NCBI GenBank assembly: GCA_964424335.1
Contig: CAYRIY010000052.1
Coordinates: 1 to 25,400, forward strand
Source of the DNA: CAYRIY01 sp964424335
GTDB taxonomy: Bacteria; Bacillota; Limnochordia; DTU080; RSA5
Reading direction: 5' to 3'
Length of the DNA stretch: 25,400 nucleotides
The notes beneath the pieces were generated by a model, which saw nothing but the letters and a program-made list of their open reading frames with translations, was not told where the DNA came from and ran no database searches. A program made the position numbers and the translations under genes. Shown piece by piece: positions 8,497 to 18,130 of this stretch (position 1 is its first letter; each line of letters starts with the position of its first letter).

Positions 8497-10731
8497 GTGA
8501 GCGTCATCAGTTACGAGAGCGCACGAGTGCAGCGAACCGTGTCCGCTGCGCGGAACATGCGTGAAAAGCCTGTCGTGGACGTGCATTACGCTGAAAAACA
8601 CAGCAGCCACATCGCGTTGCCGGGCGGTCGGCACGCGGCCGACGTGCGGACGTTGTGCGCCGCTTCGGACGGTACGGTATACGCAGGGACGGCGCTTTGG
8701 CTGTTTGGAGTTCGTCAAAGTTTCCAGCCGGACCGTCCCATCGCCCAGCTCATGCCCGAGTGGCAACCTGAGTCAGAGGTCTGGACCGCTGCGCCGGAGC
8801 GCGAAGTGTACGATGTGCGGGATGTCCGCCTCGACGAAACCGGACGTGTGTGGGCTTGCGGTCAGACGGGCGTTTTCAGGCTCCAACAAGGCAGCTGGGT
8901 CAAGGTGTGCGATCCCCCCGACGGCCCCTACATTTCGGTCGTCCTCAGCGTGCTTCCGACGAAGGACTCGATCTGGATCGCAACGAGTCATGCGGGCGTC
9001 GGACGGGTCGAAAACGGGGCGTTTGTGCCGCTGCGGGACCAATCGGCGCTTCCCGGGATGGTTTGGAGGCTCGATCCGGGTCCGGACGGCGCTGTTTGGG
9101 CGAGCGGAAGCGGCGGGGCAACGCTCATTGGGCAAGACGGCGAAGCGATTGGTCGCTCGATTCGCGGCGTGCAAGTGCGCCGGGTCGTGGACCAAGGCGG
9201 TGTGACGATCGCGGCCACGTCGGACGGTGTCATGTTCCTCGCGCCCGGAGGAACGTGGGGCAAAGACCAAGGTGCCCAGCCCGTGCGCGACATGAGGGAC
9301 GCGCTGCTCGCCGGCGACGGTTCGCTGTGGGCCGCGACGCCGCACGGCGTGTGGCGGAGGCGGCCGGACGGACGCGTCGCCTACTACGGGGGGAAGCGAT
9401 GGCTGCCAAGCGACGACGCTCGAGCACTTGCAGAAGGTCCCGACGGCACGATTTGGGTAGCGACGGCGGCCGGCCTTGCACACCTTGCTGAGCTTTCGTC
9501 GACCTTGGAAGATAAGGCTCACCGGTTTGACGCCCGGATCGAGGCGCGCCACGTGCGCCTCGGGGGATTTGTGACCTCCTCGCGCCTTTTGCGCCCTGGC
9601 GACCTTTCGAGCAACCAGACCCGCCCCTCCGACAACGACGGTCTGTGGACGTGCATGCACCTTGCGGCCCAGTCCTATCGGTACGCGGCAACCAAGGATC
9701 CGGATGCCAAAGCCAAGGCGAGCCGGTCATACCGGGCGGTCGAGTGGCTCGAGGCAGTGAGCGGAATCTCCGGCTTTCCGACCAAAGCCATCATCCCGAT
9801 GGGCGAGCCGCCTAACTCAGGCGAGATACGCTGGCATCCGTCTCCGGACGGCAAGTGGTTGTGGAAAGGCGATTGCAGCTCCGACGAGATCGTCGGCCAT
9901 TTCTACGGGTACTCGATCTTTTACGACTTGGCTGCGGACGAGGAAGAGAAGGCGCGCGTCCGGGCTTTGACCGAGCGCATCATGGACCACATTCTCGATC
10001 ACGGATACTACCAGATGCTCGGCGGAAAGCCGACCCGCTGGGGCGTGTGGGCGCCAGAAAAGCTGAACGACGACCCGGAGTGGCGCGCGGAGCGGGGACT
10101 CAACTCGCTCGAGATCTTATCGCACCTGCGAGCCGCGTACCACATCACCGGCAAGGAGCGCTACATCGAGGCGTACCACACCCTGATCAACAAGCACGGC
10201 TACGCTGAGAACATGCGGCGTCAAAAGATCGACGCTCCCGGCCATGACAATCACTCCGACGACGAACTGGCCTTCTTGTCGTACTACCCCTTGCTCAAGT
10301 ACGAGGACGATCCGGCGCTTCGGTCGGTGTACCTCGAGAGCCTGGAGCGCGCTTGGCAAGTTGAGGCGCCTGAGCGAAACCCATTATGGAACCTGATCTA
10401 CGGTGTGTCGACCAAGAAGCCGTGCGACCTGGATGCCGCCGTGCGGACGTTGCGGGAGATTCCGCTCGACCTCATTGACTGGAGCGTGAAGAACAGTCAC
10501 CGCGCCGACGTCGAGCTCGACTTTATGAGCGGGCGCTTCGGAGAGCTGCAAAGCGTGCATGTGCTCCCATACGACGAGCTTCCGGCGCTCAAGTGGAACG
10601 GCAATCCGTACCGCTTGGACGACGGAGGCGGTGGGCACTCGGAAGGGGACGGCGTTCACTTCATCTTGCCGTACTGGATGGCGCGCTACTACGGGTACAT
10701 CGTGGCTGAAACCGAAGCGGCCTCCGAATAA
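8497..10731 (+). CDS. Seven-blade beta-propeller joined to an alpha-barrel (glycosidase-like) domain
   Basis: A large protein of 744 residues with two parts. Residues about 45-335 hold seven repeats with a Gly-x-(V/I)-(Y/W)-x-(A/G) core, as in VYAG, VWAC, IWIA, VWAS, TIAA, LWAA and IWVA. These are the short propeller repeats of the type found in sensor two-component propellers, and seven give a closed propeller. Residues about 375-740 are helical and rich in Trp, Tyr, Asp and Glu, with GLWTCMHLAAQSYRY, WKGDCSSDEIVGHFYG (456-471) and HDNHSDDELAF. This resembles an alpha/alpha six-hairpin sugar-active barrel. No signal peptide is visible, so it appears cytoplasmic. The start is uncertain: GTG 8497 overlaps the SD-like AAAGAGGTGAG, while GTG 8527 and ATG 8557 have weak sites. 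A role in sensing or cleaving an imported oligosaccharide is inference. Confidence 0.85.
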   Translation: MSVISYESARVQRTVSAARNMREKPVVDVHYAEKHSSHIALPGGRHAADVRTLCAASDGTVYAGTALWLFGVRQSFQPDRPIAQLMPEWQPESEVWTAAPEREVYDVRDVRLDETGRVWACGQTGVFRLQQGSWVKVCDPPDGPYISVVLSVLPTKDSIWIATSHAGVGRVENGAFVPLRDQSALPGMVWRLDPGPDGAVWASGSGGATLIGQDGEAIGRSIRGVQVRRVVDQGGVTIAATSDGVMFLAPGGTWGKDQGAQPVRDMRDALLAGDGSLWAATPHGVWRRRPDGRVAYYGGKRWLPSDDARALAEGPDGTIWVATAAGLAHLAELSSTLEDKAHRFDARIEARHVRLGGFVTSSRLLRPGDLSSNQTRPSDNDGLWTCMHLAAQSYRYAATKDPDAKAKASRSYRAVEWLEAVSGISGFPTKAIIPMGEPPNSGEIRWHPSPDGKWLWKGDCSSDEIVGHFYGYSIFYDLAADEEEKARVRALTERIMDHILDHGYYQMLGGKPTRWGVWAPEKLNDDPEWRAERGLNSLEILSHLRAAYHITGKERYIEAYHTLINKHGYAENMRRQKIDAPGHDNHSDDELAFLSYYPLLKYEDDPALRSVYLESLERAWQVEAPERNPLWNLIYGVSTKKPCDLDAAVRTLREIPLDLIDWSVKNSHRADVELDFMSGRFGELQSVHVLPYDELPALKWNGNPYRLDDGGGGHSEGDGVHFILPYWMARYYGYIVAETEAASE

Positions 10732-10828
10732 GGCGGCTGGCGGCAAGATCGGCAGTGTGTGGATTGGACCGCATATCCCTGGGCAAAATACGGGCGTCAA
10801 TCGTTAGGGAGAAGGGCGGACAACCACC

Positions 10829-11272
10829 TTGAATACTACTCGGCGCCGACTAGGTCCAACGCTTCTGTTTGGCCTGCTCTTGTCCTTGCTGCTTATCGTA
10901 GCCACCGCTTGCGGCGGTGGGGGAAATCGAGCCCCCGAAGGCGGCAATCAAGGGCAGCGTGAACAGAGCGAGGGGACGCAAGTTTCGGCTGGAAATCCGG
11001 AGAACGGCCGACGGCTGTACTCGACGTCATGCGCCACGTGCCACGGCCAAAACGGTCAGGGGATCCCGGGACTCGGCAAAGACTTGACGTCGAGCGAATT
11101 CGTACAATCGCGCTCGGACGCGGAGATGGTTGACTTCTTGCGCGAGGGCAGGCGGGCCAACCATCCGGAGAACACCACCGGAATCGACATGCCCCCAAGG
11201 GGCGGCAATCCTTCGCTCACGGATCAGGACTTGGCGGACATCACGGCGTACCTGCGGCAAATTCAGGAGTAG
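10829..11272 (+). CDS. Lipoprotein monoheme cytochrome c
   Basis: A 147-residue exported electron carrier. It starts with TTG 10829 after GAGAAGGGCGGA. Residues 1-27 are a signal peptide with an Arg-rich start and a lipobox ending at C28 (VATAC), so it should be anchored by lipid to the outer face of the membrane. A Gly, Gln and Glu-rich linker (29-55) leads to a class I cytochrome c domain. CATCH at 68-72 binds heme, with H72 as axial ligand, and M121 in IDMPPRGG is the likely sixth ligand. The last helix is LADITAYLRQI. Similar small lipoprotein cytochromes (c550/c551) in Bacilli feed terminal oxidases. No oxidase gene adjoins it. A strong terminator follows. Confidence 0.92.
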   Translation: MNTTRRRLGPTLLFGLLLSLLLIVATACGGGGNRAPEGGNQGQREQSEGTQVSAGNPENGRRLYSTSCATCHGQNGQGIPGLGKDLTSSEFVQSRSDAEMVDFLREGRRANHPENTTGIDMPPRGGNPSLTDQDLADITAYLRQIQE

Positions 11273-11299
11273 CGGGAACAAGCGAAGGCAAGAAAACGA

Positions 11300-11340
11300 A
11301 AAGATCGCCGGCAACCGTCATCTGGCTGCCGGCGATCTTT
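11300..11340. terminator. Bidirectional terminator between cytochrome c and uxaC
   Basis: AAAGATCGCCGGCA (11300-11313) and TGCCGGCGATCTTT (11327-11340) form a perfect 14-bp stem with a 13-base loop. It ends the cytochrome c transcript and also the convergent uxaC transcript, whose stop codon is at 11366. Confidence 0.85.
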
Positions 11341-11365
11341 GATTGAACAGCGCTTATATAGCCTA

Positions 11366-12784
<1,419 letters not shown>

Positions 12785-12890
12785 GGTGTTTCGTCAGTCT
12801 CCTTTGATGATCCGTAAAATCCGATTGGCACTCCATTGCTTGCTCGTCAACTTCCCTTTCCCGCCGAAAGGAATGCCATCCTGCTCCGTC

Positions 12891-13802
12891 CTACATTCCA
12901 AGCAAAAAGAGCATCAGGCTCTTTTCGACGTGAAGTCGGTTCTCCGCTTGGTCAAAGATGATCGATTTGGGCGACTCGATGAGGCTGTGCGCGATTTCGA
13001 GCCCGGGATGAACGGGCATGTCGTGCATGATGTAAGGGTCGCCGCCCGCAAACAGCTCGGGCCTGAGTTGATACGGCATCATCACCCGCAGCCGGCGCTC
13101 CTTCTCTTCGGCATAAGCGGGATTGTCGAAGTTCTCCATGTCCACCCATGTGTCCGTGTACACGAAATCCGCGTTCCGCAGGACGCTTGGGTCCTTGGTC
13201 ACGTGCACGCGGCCTGACCGCTCCGCCTCCTCCATGAGCGAGATATCCCAGGAGGCCTCGTTTCGCTCAGGCGTGACGAGTATGAGATTGAGGCCGGTGC
13301 GGACGGCCCCTGCGACGAGCGAGTTGGTCACATTGTTGTGAATGCCGACGTAGGCGAGGGTTACGCCCTCAAACGTGCCTGCCTTTTCGTACACGGTCAT
13401 CAAGTCGGCGAGGCCTTGAGTCGGATGGTACTTCTGGCAACAGCCGTTGATGACCGGGACCGGCGAGGCGTCCGCCAAGGCAACGACGTCGGTGTGATTG
13501 ATGAGCCTTGCCATGATCAAATCGACGTGGCGCGTCACGTACAGGGTCTCATACCGAATCGGCGAGATCGAGAAGTTGGACTTGTTCCAATCCATGACGA
13601 TGGCTCGTCCGCCGAGCTCTTGAATTCCGAGCTCAAATGAGAGGCGGGTGCGGGTCGACGTCTTTTGAAAGAGCATGAGAAGGTTCTTTCCCTTGAGGCG
13701 CCCCTCGTATGCTGCGGGATTCCTCTTGATATCCAAACCGCGCTCGACGATTCCGATGATTTCGTCGCCCGAAAGCTGTTTGAGCGCTAGCAAATCTCTC
13801 AT
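12891..13802 (-). CDS. Ornithine/aspartate carbamoyltransferase-family protein with altered substrate site
   Basis: A cytoplasmic transcarbamoylase homologue of 303 residues. The carbamoyl phosphate half is intact: STRTR at 49-53 and HPTQ at 126-129, plus SPVPVING and the C-terminal FDQAENRLHVEK. The amino-substrate half is not that of ornithine carbamoyltransferase. The HCLP loop, whose Cys contacts ornithine, reads HDMP (260-263). The D-x-W-x-S-M loop reads DTWVDM (217-222), with Asp in place of Ser. The substrate is therefore probably a different amine, and calling it argF would be unsafe. Start ATG 13802 follows GAGGTGGAG at seven bases; a consensus TATAAT (-10) lies at 13837-13842 on this strand without a clear -35. 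No arginine biosynthesis gene is nearby; the downstream gene is uxaC. It diverges from the HD-GYP gene. Confidence 0.88.
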   Translation of the reverse strand: MRDLLALKQLSGDEIIGIVERGLDIKRNPAAYEGRLKGKNLLMLFQKTSTRTRLSFELGIQELGGRAIVMDWNKSNFSISPIRYETLYVTRHVDLIMARLINHTDVVALADASPVPVINGCCQKYHPTQGLADLMTVYEKAGTFEGVTLAYVGIHNNVTNSLVAGAVRTGLNLILVTPERNEASWDISLMEEAERSGRVHVTKDPSVLRNADFVYTDTWVDMENFDNPAYAEEKERRLRVMMPYQLRPELFAGGDPYIMHDMPVHPGLEIAHSLIESPKSIIFDQAENRLHVEKSLMLFLLGM

Positions 13803-13993
13803 TTTATCGCTCCACCTCGATTCAAGTATGCGGATAATTATACAACAAAAATGCATGCCAATCTACGAGAAAGGGAAAAGAGGCTCTTGACCAGGGCTTC
13901 TTCGACAGGGTTCGACACAGGAATTGTTTTCCATGTGACATAATGTGCAACGGATCACTTCATTTCGCTTCCTCGGGGGGAGGGGGCGCATCC

Positions 13994-14797
13994 GTGCGTA
14001 CTTTGCGTACACTCATCAGAGGGCAGGCGCGCGCTCGTTCTCGCAAGGTATCGTGGTCGGCCATGATTGTTGTAGGATCGGCCGCGAATGCGAAGCGGGC
14101 TTTGGCCATCCGTGAAGAGGCCAGATCCGCAGCATCGCGGTATATCGAGCGCTTGCGGTCCCATGCGGCCGCAGACCTGGACGACATCGAATCGACCATC
14201 CTTCGCGCCTTGGACCATGCGCTTGCCGATCGCACGCTCACGACCCGATTCGACGAGCTGCGACACGAGCCGGAGCACGTGTACGAGCACAGTGTGGGCG
14301 TATGCGTGCTCTCTTTGATTCTCGGAATCGAACTCGGCTACTCCTTTGGCGATCTAAAAGCGCTCGCTGCCGGGGCCATCCTTCACGACGTCGGGAAAGC
14401 CTACGTGTCGGACACGATTTGGAACCTGCCGCGCAAACTCACCGACGAAGAGTTCGAAGAAGTGCGCAAACACCCGGCCCTCGGGTTTGAGGCGCTCCGC
14501 CGACATCATGGCCTCGACATTCGTGCCGCTCAGGTCGTGTACCAACATCACGAACGGATGGACGGCAAAGGGTACCCTCGGGGCCTTGTCGGAGAGCAGA
14601 TCCATCGGTTCGCACGCATCGTGGCGGTCGCCGACGTGTACGACGCCGTGACATCGACGCGGCCGTACCGTGACGCGCTCCCGATCGAAGAGGCCATTCG
14701 CATCATTACGGCAGAGCGCGGCAAGGCGTTTGACCCGATCGTGGTCGAAGCTTTTCAGCGGCGATTTGGCAAAGCGCATCGAGACAACGTCAATTAG
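13994..14797 (+). CDS. HD-GYP domain protein (probable cyclic-di-GMP phosphodiesterase)
   Basis: A stand-alone HD-GYP protein of 267 residues from GTG 13994, which follows a GGGGGAGGGGG SD; an in-frame ATG at 13943 has no SD. The HD core shows H99 in VYEHSVGV, HDVGK at 131-135, HHE at 185-187 and DGKGYPRGL (about 190-198), all the hallmark residues. HD-GYP enzymes hydrolyse cyclic-di-GMP, or in some cases cGAMP, using two or three metal ions. The first 90 residues are helical, without a recognised sensor domain or membrane segment. It is divergent from the carbamoyltransferase gene, and the TIM-barrel gene follows after 113 nt. No diguanylate cyclase (GGDEF) gene is in the window. The tandem TTCGACA repeat at about 13898-13914 lies upstream, of unknown meaning. 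Confidence 0.92.
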   Translation: MRTLRTLIRGQARARSRKVSWSAMIVVGSAANAKRALAIREEARSAASRYIERLRSHAAADLDDIESTILRALDHALADRTLTTRFDELRHEPEHVYEHSVGVCVLSLILGIELGYSFGDLKALAAGAILHDVGKAYVSDTIWNLPRKLTDEEFEEVRKHPALGFEALRRHHGLDIRAAQVVYQHHERMDGKGYPRGLVGEQIHRFARIVAVADVYDAVTSTRPYRDALPIEEAIRIITAERGKAFDPIVVEAFQRRFGKAHRDNVN

Positions 14798-14910
14798 CGC
14801 ATCGGTCGGGCACCGTTCATCCCGCGGTTTGACGACGGCGATAAGAGGATTCCGTGCGGCCCGTGTCGCAGTCTATACACAATTTCCCATGGGAGAGGTG
14901 TCTTCAAGCT

Positions 14911-15729
14911 TTGCAAAATATCGTCGAAGTCTTCACGAATTGTTACGGGCGCTTCGGCGTGCGCGAGGCCGTGCGTGGGGCCGCTCGGGCCGGCCTTCGC
15001 TACGTCGAGCTGGCGATGGTAGGCCATACGATGGGCGAAATGGACGTGCCCGACTCTGCGGTGATCAGTGAGACCTCAAAAGAGAGCGACATTCGCTCCT
15101 TTGAGCAACTTCTCGCCGATGAAGGCGTTCGGGTGATCTCGGCCAACGGCGGCGGCGATCTCGAGGACCCGGCCGGAGTCGAGTCTGTGAAAAAGCGCAT
15201 GGATCTTGCCCACCGCCTCGGGGCGCGCACCTTCATTTTGTCGTGTGGCCAAAAGTCGGAGACCGTGTACGAGCGTTTGCACGAGCTGGGAGACTACGCA
15301 CTCGCCCGCGGACTCGTCGTGGCGCTCGAGACGCATCCGCCCCTCATCACCAACGCGGAAGTTGCGCTCGAGACGATGCGCAAGGTAAACCACCGCAACG
15401 TTAGGATCAATTACGACACGGCAAACGTACACTATTACAACCAAGGCGTCGACACCTTGGACGAGTTGAGGAAAATCCTCGATTACGTCGTTCACGTACA
15501 CCTCAAGGATAGTCGCCAGGGGTACAAAGAGTGGTACTTCCCCGCCTTGGGCGAGGGGACGATCGATATCCCCGGCCTCTTTAAGCTATGCAACGACGCC
15601 GGCTTTTTTGGACCCTTCAGTATGGAACTCGAAGGCATCGAGGGCGAGGGTGACCTTTCGCTCGAACAACGGCAAGAGCGCGTCGCTCGTTCCGTCGACT
15701 ACTTGAAGTCCATAGGAGTATACGCATGA
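14911..15729 (+). CDS. Sugar phosphate isomerase/epimerase (xylose isomerase-like TIM barrel)
   Basis: A 272-residue TIM-barrel protein of the AP endonuclease 2 / IolE-IolI family, which isomerises or epimerises sugars, inositol derivatives or keto acids with a divalent metal. The likely metal ligands are E140 (VALETHPP), D169 (NYDTANVHY), H195 (VVHVHLKD) and E239 (SMELEG). TTG 14911 is preferred because GAGAGGTG lies ten bases before it, and a TATACA -10-like box at 14874-14879 would put transcription start after the other candidate, GTG 14854. Its stop overlaps the next start by ATGA (15726-15729), so the two are translationally coupled. That pairing with a Gfo/Idh/MocA dehydrogenase is the standard layout of inositol or sugar catabolic operons. 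The exact substrate is not known. Confidence 0.92.
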   Translation: MQNIVEVFTNCYGRFGVREAVRGAARAGLRYVELAMVGHTMGEMDVPDSAVISETSKESDIRSFEQLLADEGVRVISANGGGDLEDPAGVESVKKRMDLAHRLGARTFILSCGQKSETVYERLHELGDYALARGLVVALETHPPLITNAEVALETMRKVNHRNVRINYDTANVHYYNQGVDTLDELRKILDYVVHVHLKDSRQGYKEWYFPALGEGTIDIPGLFKLCNDAGFFGPFSMELEGIEGEGDLSLEQRQERVARSVDYLKSIGVYA

Positions 15730-16736
15730 TTAACATAGCGGTGGTCGGGATCGGGTTCATGGGGACGACGCACTACCTTGCGGCCAAAGAGGTGAAAGGC
15801 GCCAAGGTGGGCGCGATCGTCACCCGCGACCCCAAGAAACAGCGGGGCGATTGGAGCGACGTTCAAGGCAACTTCGGGTCCGGAGGCGGTGTGCAGGACC
15901 TGTCGGGCGTCAAGGTGTACGCCAGTCTCGACGAGGCGCTCGCGGACGACTCGATCGATCTGATTGACATTTGTCTGCCGACGGCGATGCACCGGTCGAC
16001 AGTGATCAAGTCTTTGGAGGCGGGCAAGCACGTGCTGGTCGAAAAGCCGATCAGCATCACCTTGGAGGATGCCGACGCCATGCTCGAGGCTGAGGAGCGG
16101 TCCGGGCGGCGGCTCTTTGTGGGCCAGGTGCTGCGATTCTTCCCGCAGTTCTCCTACTTGAAAAAACTGATTGATAGCGGTGAGTTCGGGGCGCTTACGG
16201 CATTGCACCTCAAGCGAGTGATCTCTCAGCCAAACTGGCGGGAAGACGACAGCGCAGAGGCGAACGGCGGCATCGTCATCGACCTGCACGTACACGACGC
16301 CGACTTCGTTCAATACCTCTTTGGGATGCCCAAGGCCGTGTTTGCCTCAGGGGTGACCAACGACAGGGGAGACGTGTCGTACCTCGCGTCGCAGTACCTC
16401 TATGGTCCGGGCGGGCCAACGGTCTCCTCGCACTGCGGAGCGCTCGCCGCGCAGTCGATCCCGTTCGAACACGGATACGACGCCTATTTCGAGCGAGCCA
16501 ACATCAGCTACTCGTCCGTGGACGATACGATCCGACTTTACACGGAAGATGGCAGGACCGACAATCCGCCGATCGACCTCACGGACGGGTTCGTGCAGGA
16601 GCTTCAGTACGTAGTCGACGCGCTTGTGGGCAAGGAGAGCGGCGAGCTCCTTTCCGGTAGATCGGCGAGGGAGTCCCTACTCCTTTGCCATTTGGCGACG
16701 GAGTCGGTGAGAAGCGGTCAGATAGCGCCCGTATAA
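15726..16736 (+). CDS. Gfo/Idh/MocA-family NAD(P)-dependent oxidoreductase
   Basis: A cytoplasmic sugar or inositol dehydrogenase of 336 residues. The N-terminal Rossmann domain has GIGFMG (8-13). The second domain begins after the conserved EKP (106-108), in which K107 is the catalytic lysine. D186, H188 and H190 in IDLHVHDADF match the catalytic Asp/His pair. The start ATG overlaps the stop of the isomerase by four bases. The next gene begins 21 nt after its stop. Members oxidise ring hydroxyls of sugars, inositols or sugar acids, with NAD or NADP; which one applies here cannot be read. Together with the isomerase it probably forms a two-step route for one carbohydrate. Confidence 0.94.
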   Translation: MINIAVVGIGFMGTTHYLAAKEVKGAKVGAIVTRDPKKQRGDWSDVQGNFGSGGGVQDLSGVKVYASLDEALADDSIDLIDICLPTAMHRSTVIKSLEAGKHVLVEKPISITLEDADAMLEAEERSGRRLFVGQVLRFFPQFSYLKKLIDSGEFGALTALHLKRVISQPNWREDDSAEANGGIVIDLHVHDADFVQYLFGMPKAVFASGVTNDRGDVSYLASQYLYGPGGPTVSSHCGALAAQSIPFEHGYDAYFERANISYSSVDDTIRLYTEDGRTDNPPIDLTDGFVQELQYVVDALVGKESGELLSGRSARESLLLCHLATESVRSGQIAPV

Positions 16737-16757
16737 CGAAACGAGGAGGAGATCCGG

Positions 16758-18035
16758 GTGTCGGGTGAACGCCGAAACGTGTCCCAGCGACTCGCATGGG
16801 TTCATCGCGGATACGCCTGGTGTCTCCTCGTCATGATCGTGACCGGACTCTTGCTCTACTTGCCGGCCTTGCGCGCCGCGCTGGCCCCGGTGCGCGTGCC
16901 GATCAAACAGGCACACATCGGGGCCGGCGTCGTCTCGATCGCCCTGGTCGGCGTCTACTTGGTTTATGCTGCGCGCCATTGGCGTTCCATGGGGCGCTGG
17001 CTTGGCAAGCGTCTGAACACGACGGTTGCGCTCATCCTCGCGCTGGGGTGGTCGATCAGCGGTATCGTACTTTGGTGGGACCGAGCGTTTTTGCCGTACA
17101 CGCAAGTTGCGCTCGTGTTGCACGACGTCTTTACGTGGATCGGCGCGCCGTATCTAATTGTCCACGCCTTGCTTCGCTGGAGGCGGGTGGACCTTGCGCT
17201 TCCGTGGGCGCGCCTCAAAGCAGGGTATGAGACCGCCCCGATCGCCAATCCCCTCACGGCCTATCACAAAAATAGGGCGCGCGAGCGGCGCAGGGAACTG
17301 ATCACAGGCGCCGGCGGCCTTATTGTGTTGGGGTCGATCGCAAGCCTCGCGTGGTGGCTCAAAGGAGCAGGCGGAGGGTATACCGCCCTCGGAAAGCGGG
17401 CTACCGTTACATACGATCCACTGCCTCAACCAGGGCCGCTCTCGTCGCCGCCCGTGGGCGGCGGAGCCCAAGGCAGATTTCGCATCTACAACGTGGCCCG
17501 CGCCCCGTTCTTTTTCAATCAAGAGGTTTGGCGACTCGAAGTGAAAGGCTTGGTGCAGCGTCCCATCTCACTGACCTGGCCCGAGGTTGAGAAACTTCCC
17601 CGCAGCGTATGGGTGCGCGACTTTCACTGTGTCTCCGGATGGTCCGTCCGGAATGTGACGTGGGAAGGGATCCCGCTCTCGTACTTCCTTGACCTCGCCG
17701 GAGTGCAAGATCGGGCGACCCATATCAAGTTCACGTCGTACGACGGGGTCTACACGGATGCGCTCACACTCGATCAGGCCTATCTAAACGACATGATCAT
17801 AGCGATCCTAAAGGACGGCAAGCCGCTGACGCACGATGAGGGAGGGCCTGTGCGGCTCGTCGTGTCGCGCATGTTTGCGTATAAGTCCGTCAAATGGCTC
17901 ACGGGGATCGAAGCAATCGACACCGAACACATCGGCTTTTGGCAGCGACTTGGCTATGATGTCAACGCATGGATCCCGGGCGCGCCCAAAGAGGGCGACC
18001 TGCCGCCGCTTCCCGAAGGTCAAAGAAGGTCTTAG
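16758..18035 (+). CDS. Fusion of membrane cytochrome b domain and sulfite oxidase-type molybdopterin domain
   Basis: A 425-residue membrane protein from GTG 16758, nine bases after GAGGAGGAGATCC. Residues 1-140 hold four membrane spans (about 17-38, 53-72, 88-107, 117-137) with histidines H16, H53, H74, H122 and H136 suited to bind b-type heme, like cytochrome b561. A fifth span (about 183-201) precedes a soluble domain (about 240-410) of the sulfite oxidase/YedY fold. C291 in RDFHCVSGWSV is the molybdenum-ligating Cys. Just before span five is RRRELI (177-182), a twin-arginine pattern, so the cofactor-loaded domain may be exported by Tat. In most bacteria (MsrP/MsrQ, YedY/YedZ) the two parts are separate proteins. 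The substrate may be sulfite, methionine sulfoxide or another S/N-oxide. It adjoins sugar genes with 21 nt spacing. Confidence 0.9.
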   Translation: MSGERRNVSQRLAWVHRGYAWCLLVMIVTGLLLYLPALRAALAPVRVPIKQAHIGAGVVSIALVGVYLVYAARHWRSMGRWLGKRLNTTVALILALGWSISGIVLWWDRAFLPYTQVALVLHDVFTWIGAPYLIVHALLRWRRVDLALPWARLKAGYETAPIANPLTAYHKNRARERRRELITGAGGLIVLGSIASLAWWLKGAGGGYTALGKRATVTYDPLPQPGPLSSPPVGGGAQGRFRIYNVARAPFFFNQEVWRLEVKGLVQRPISLTWPEVEKLPRSVWVRDFHCVSGWSVRNVTWEGIPLSYFLDLAGVQDRATHIKFTSYDGVYTDALTLDQAYLNDMIIAILKDGKPLTHDEGGPVRLVVSRMFAYKSVKWLTGIEAIDTEHIGFWQRLGYDVNAWIPGAPKEGDLPPLPEGQRRS

Positions 18036-18130
18036 GCCGCTTCAAGCTGAAGTGAGAGATCGTTTGCTTTGAAGTGGTCAGGCCGGGCGAGCGCCCGACG
18101 ATGACGCTATTTGTTGAAAGGTGGACAACG

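Noticed and set aside
8773..9660. A 295-codon minus-strand frame
   Set aside because: It is antisense to the propeller repeats, with no start signal and no family features.
12891..13802. Assignment as argF (ornithine carbamoyltransferase)
   Set aside because: The HCLP and SM-containing substrate loops are changed and no arginine genes are near.
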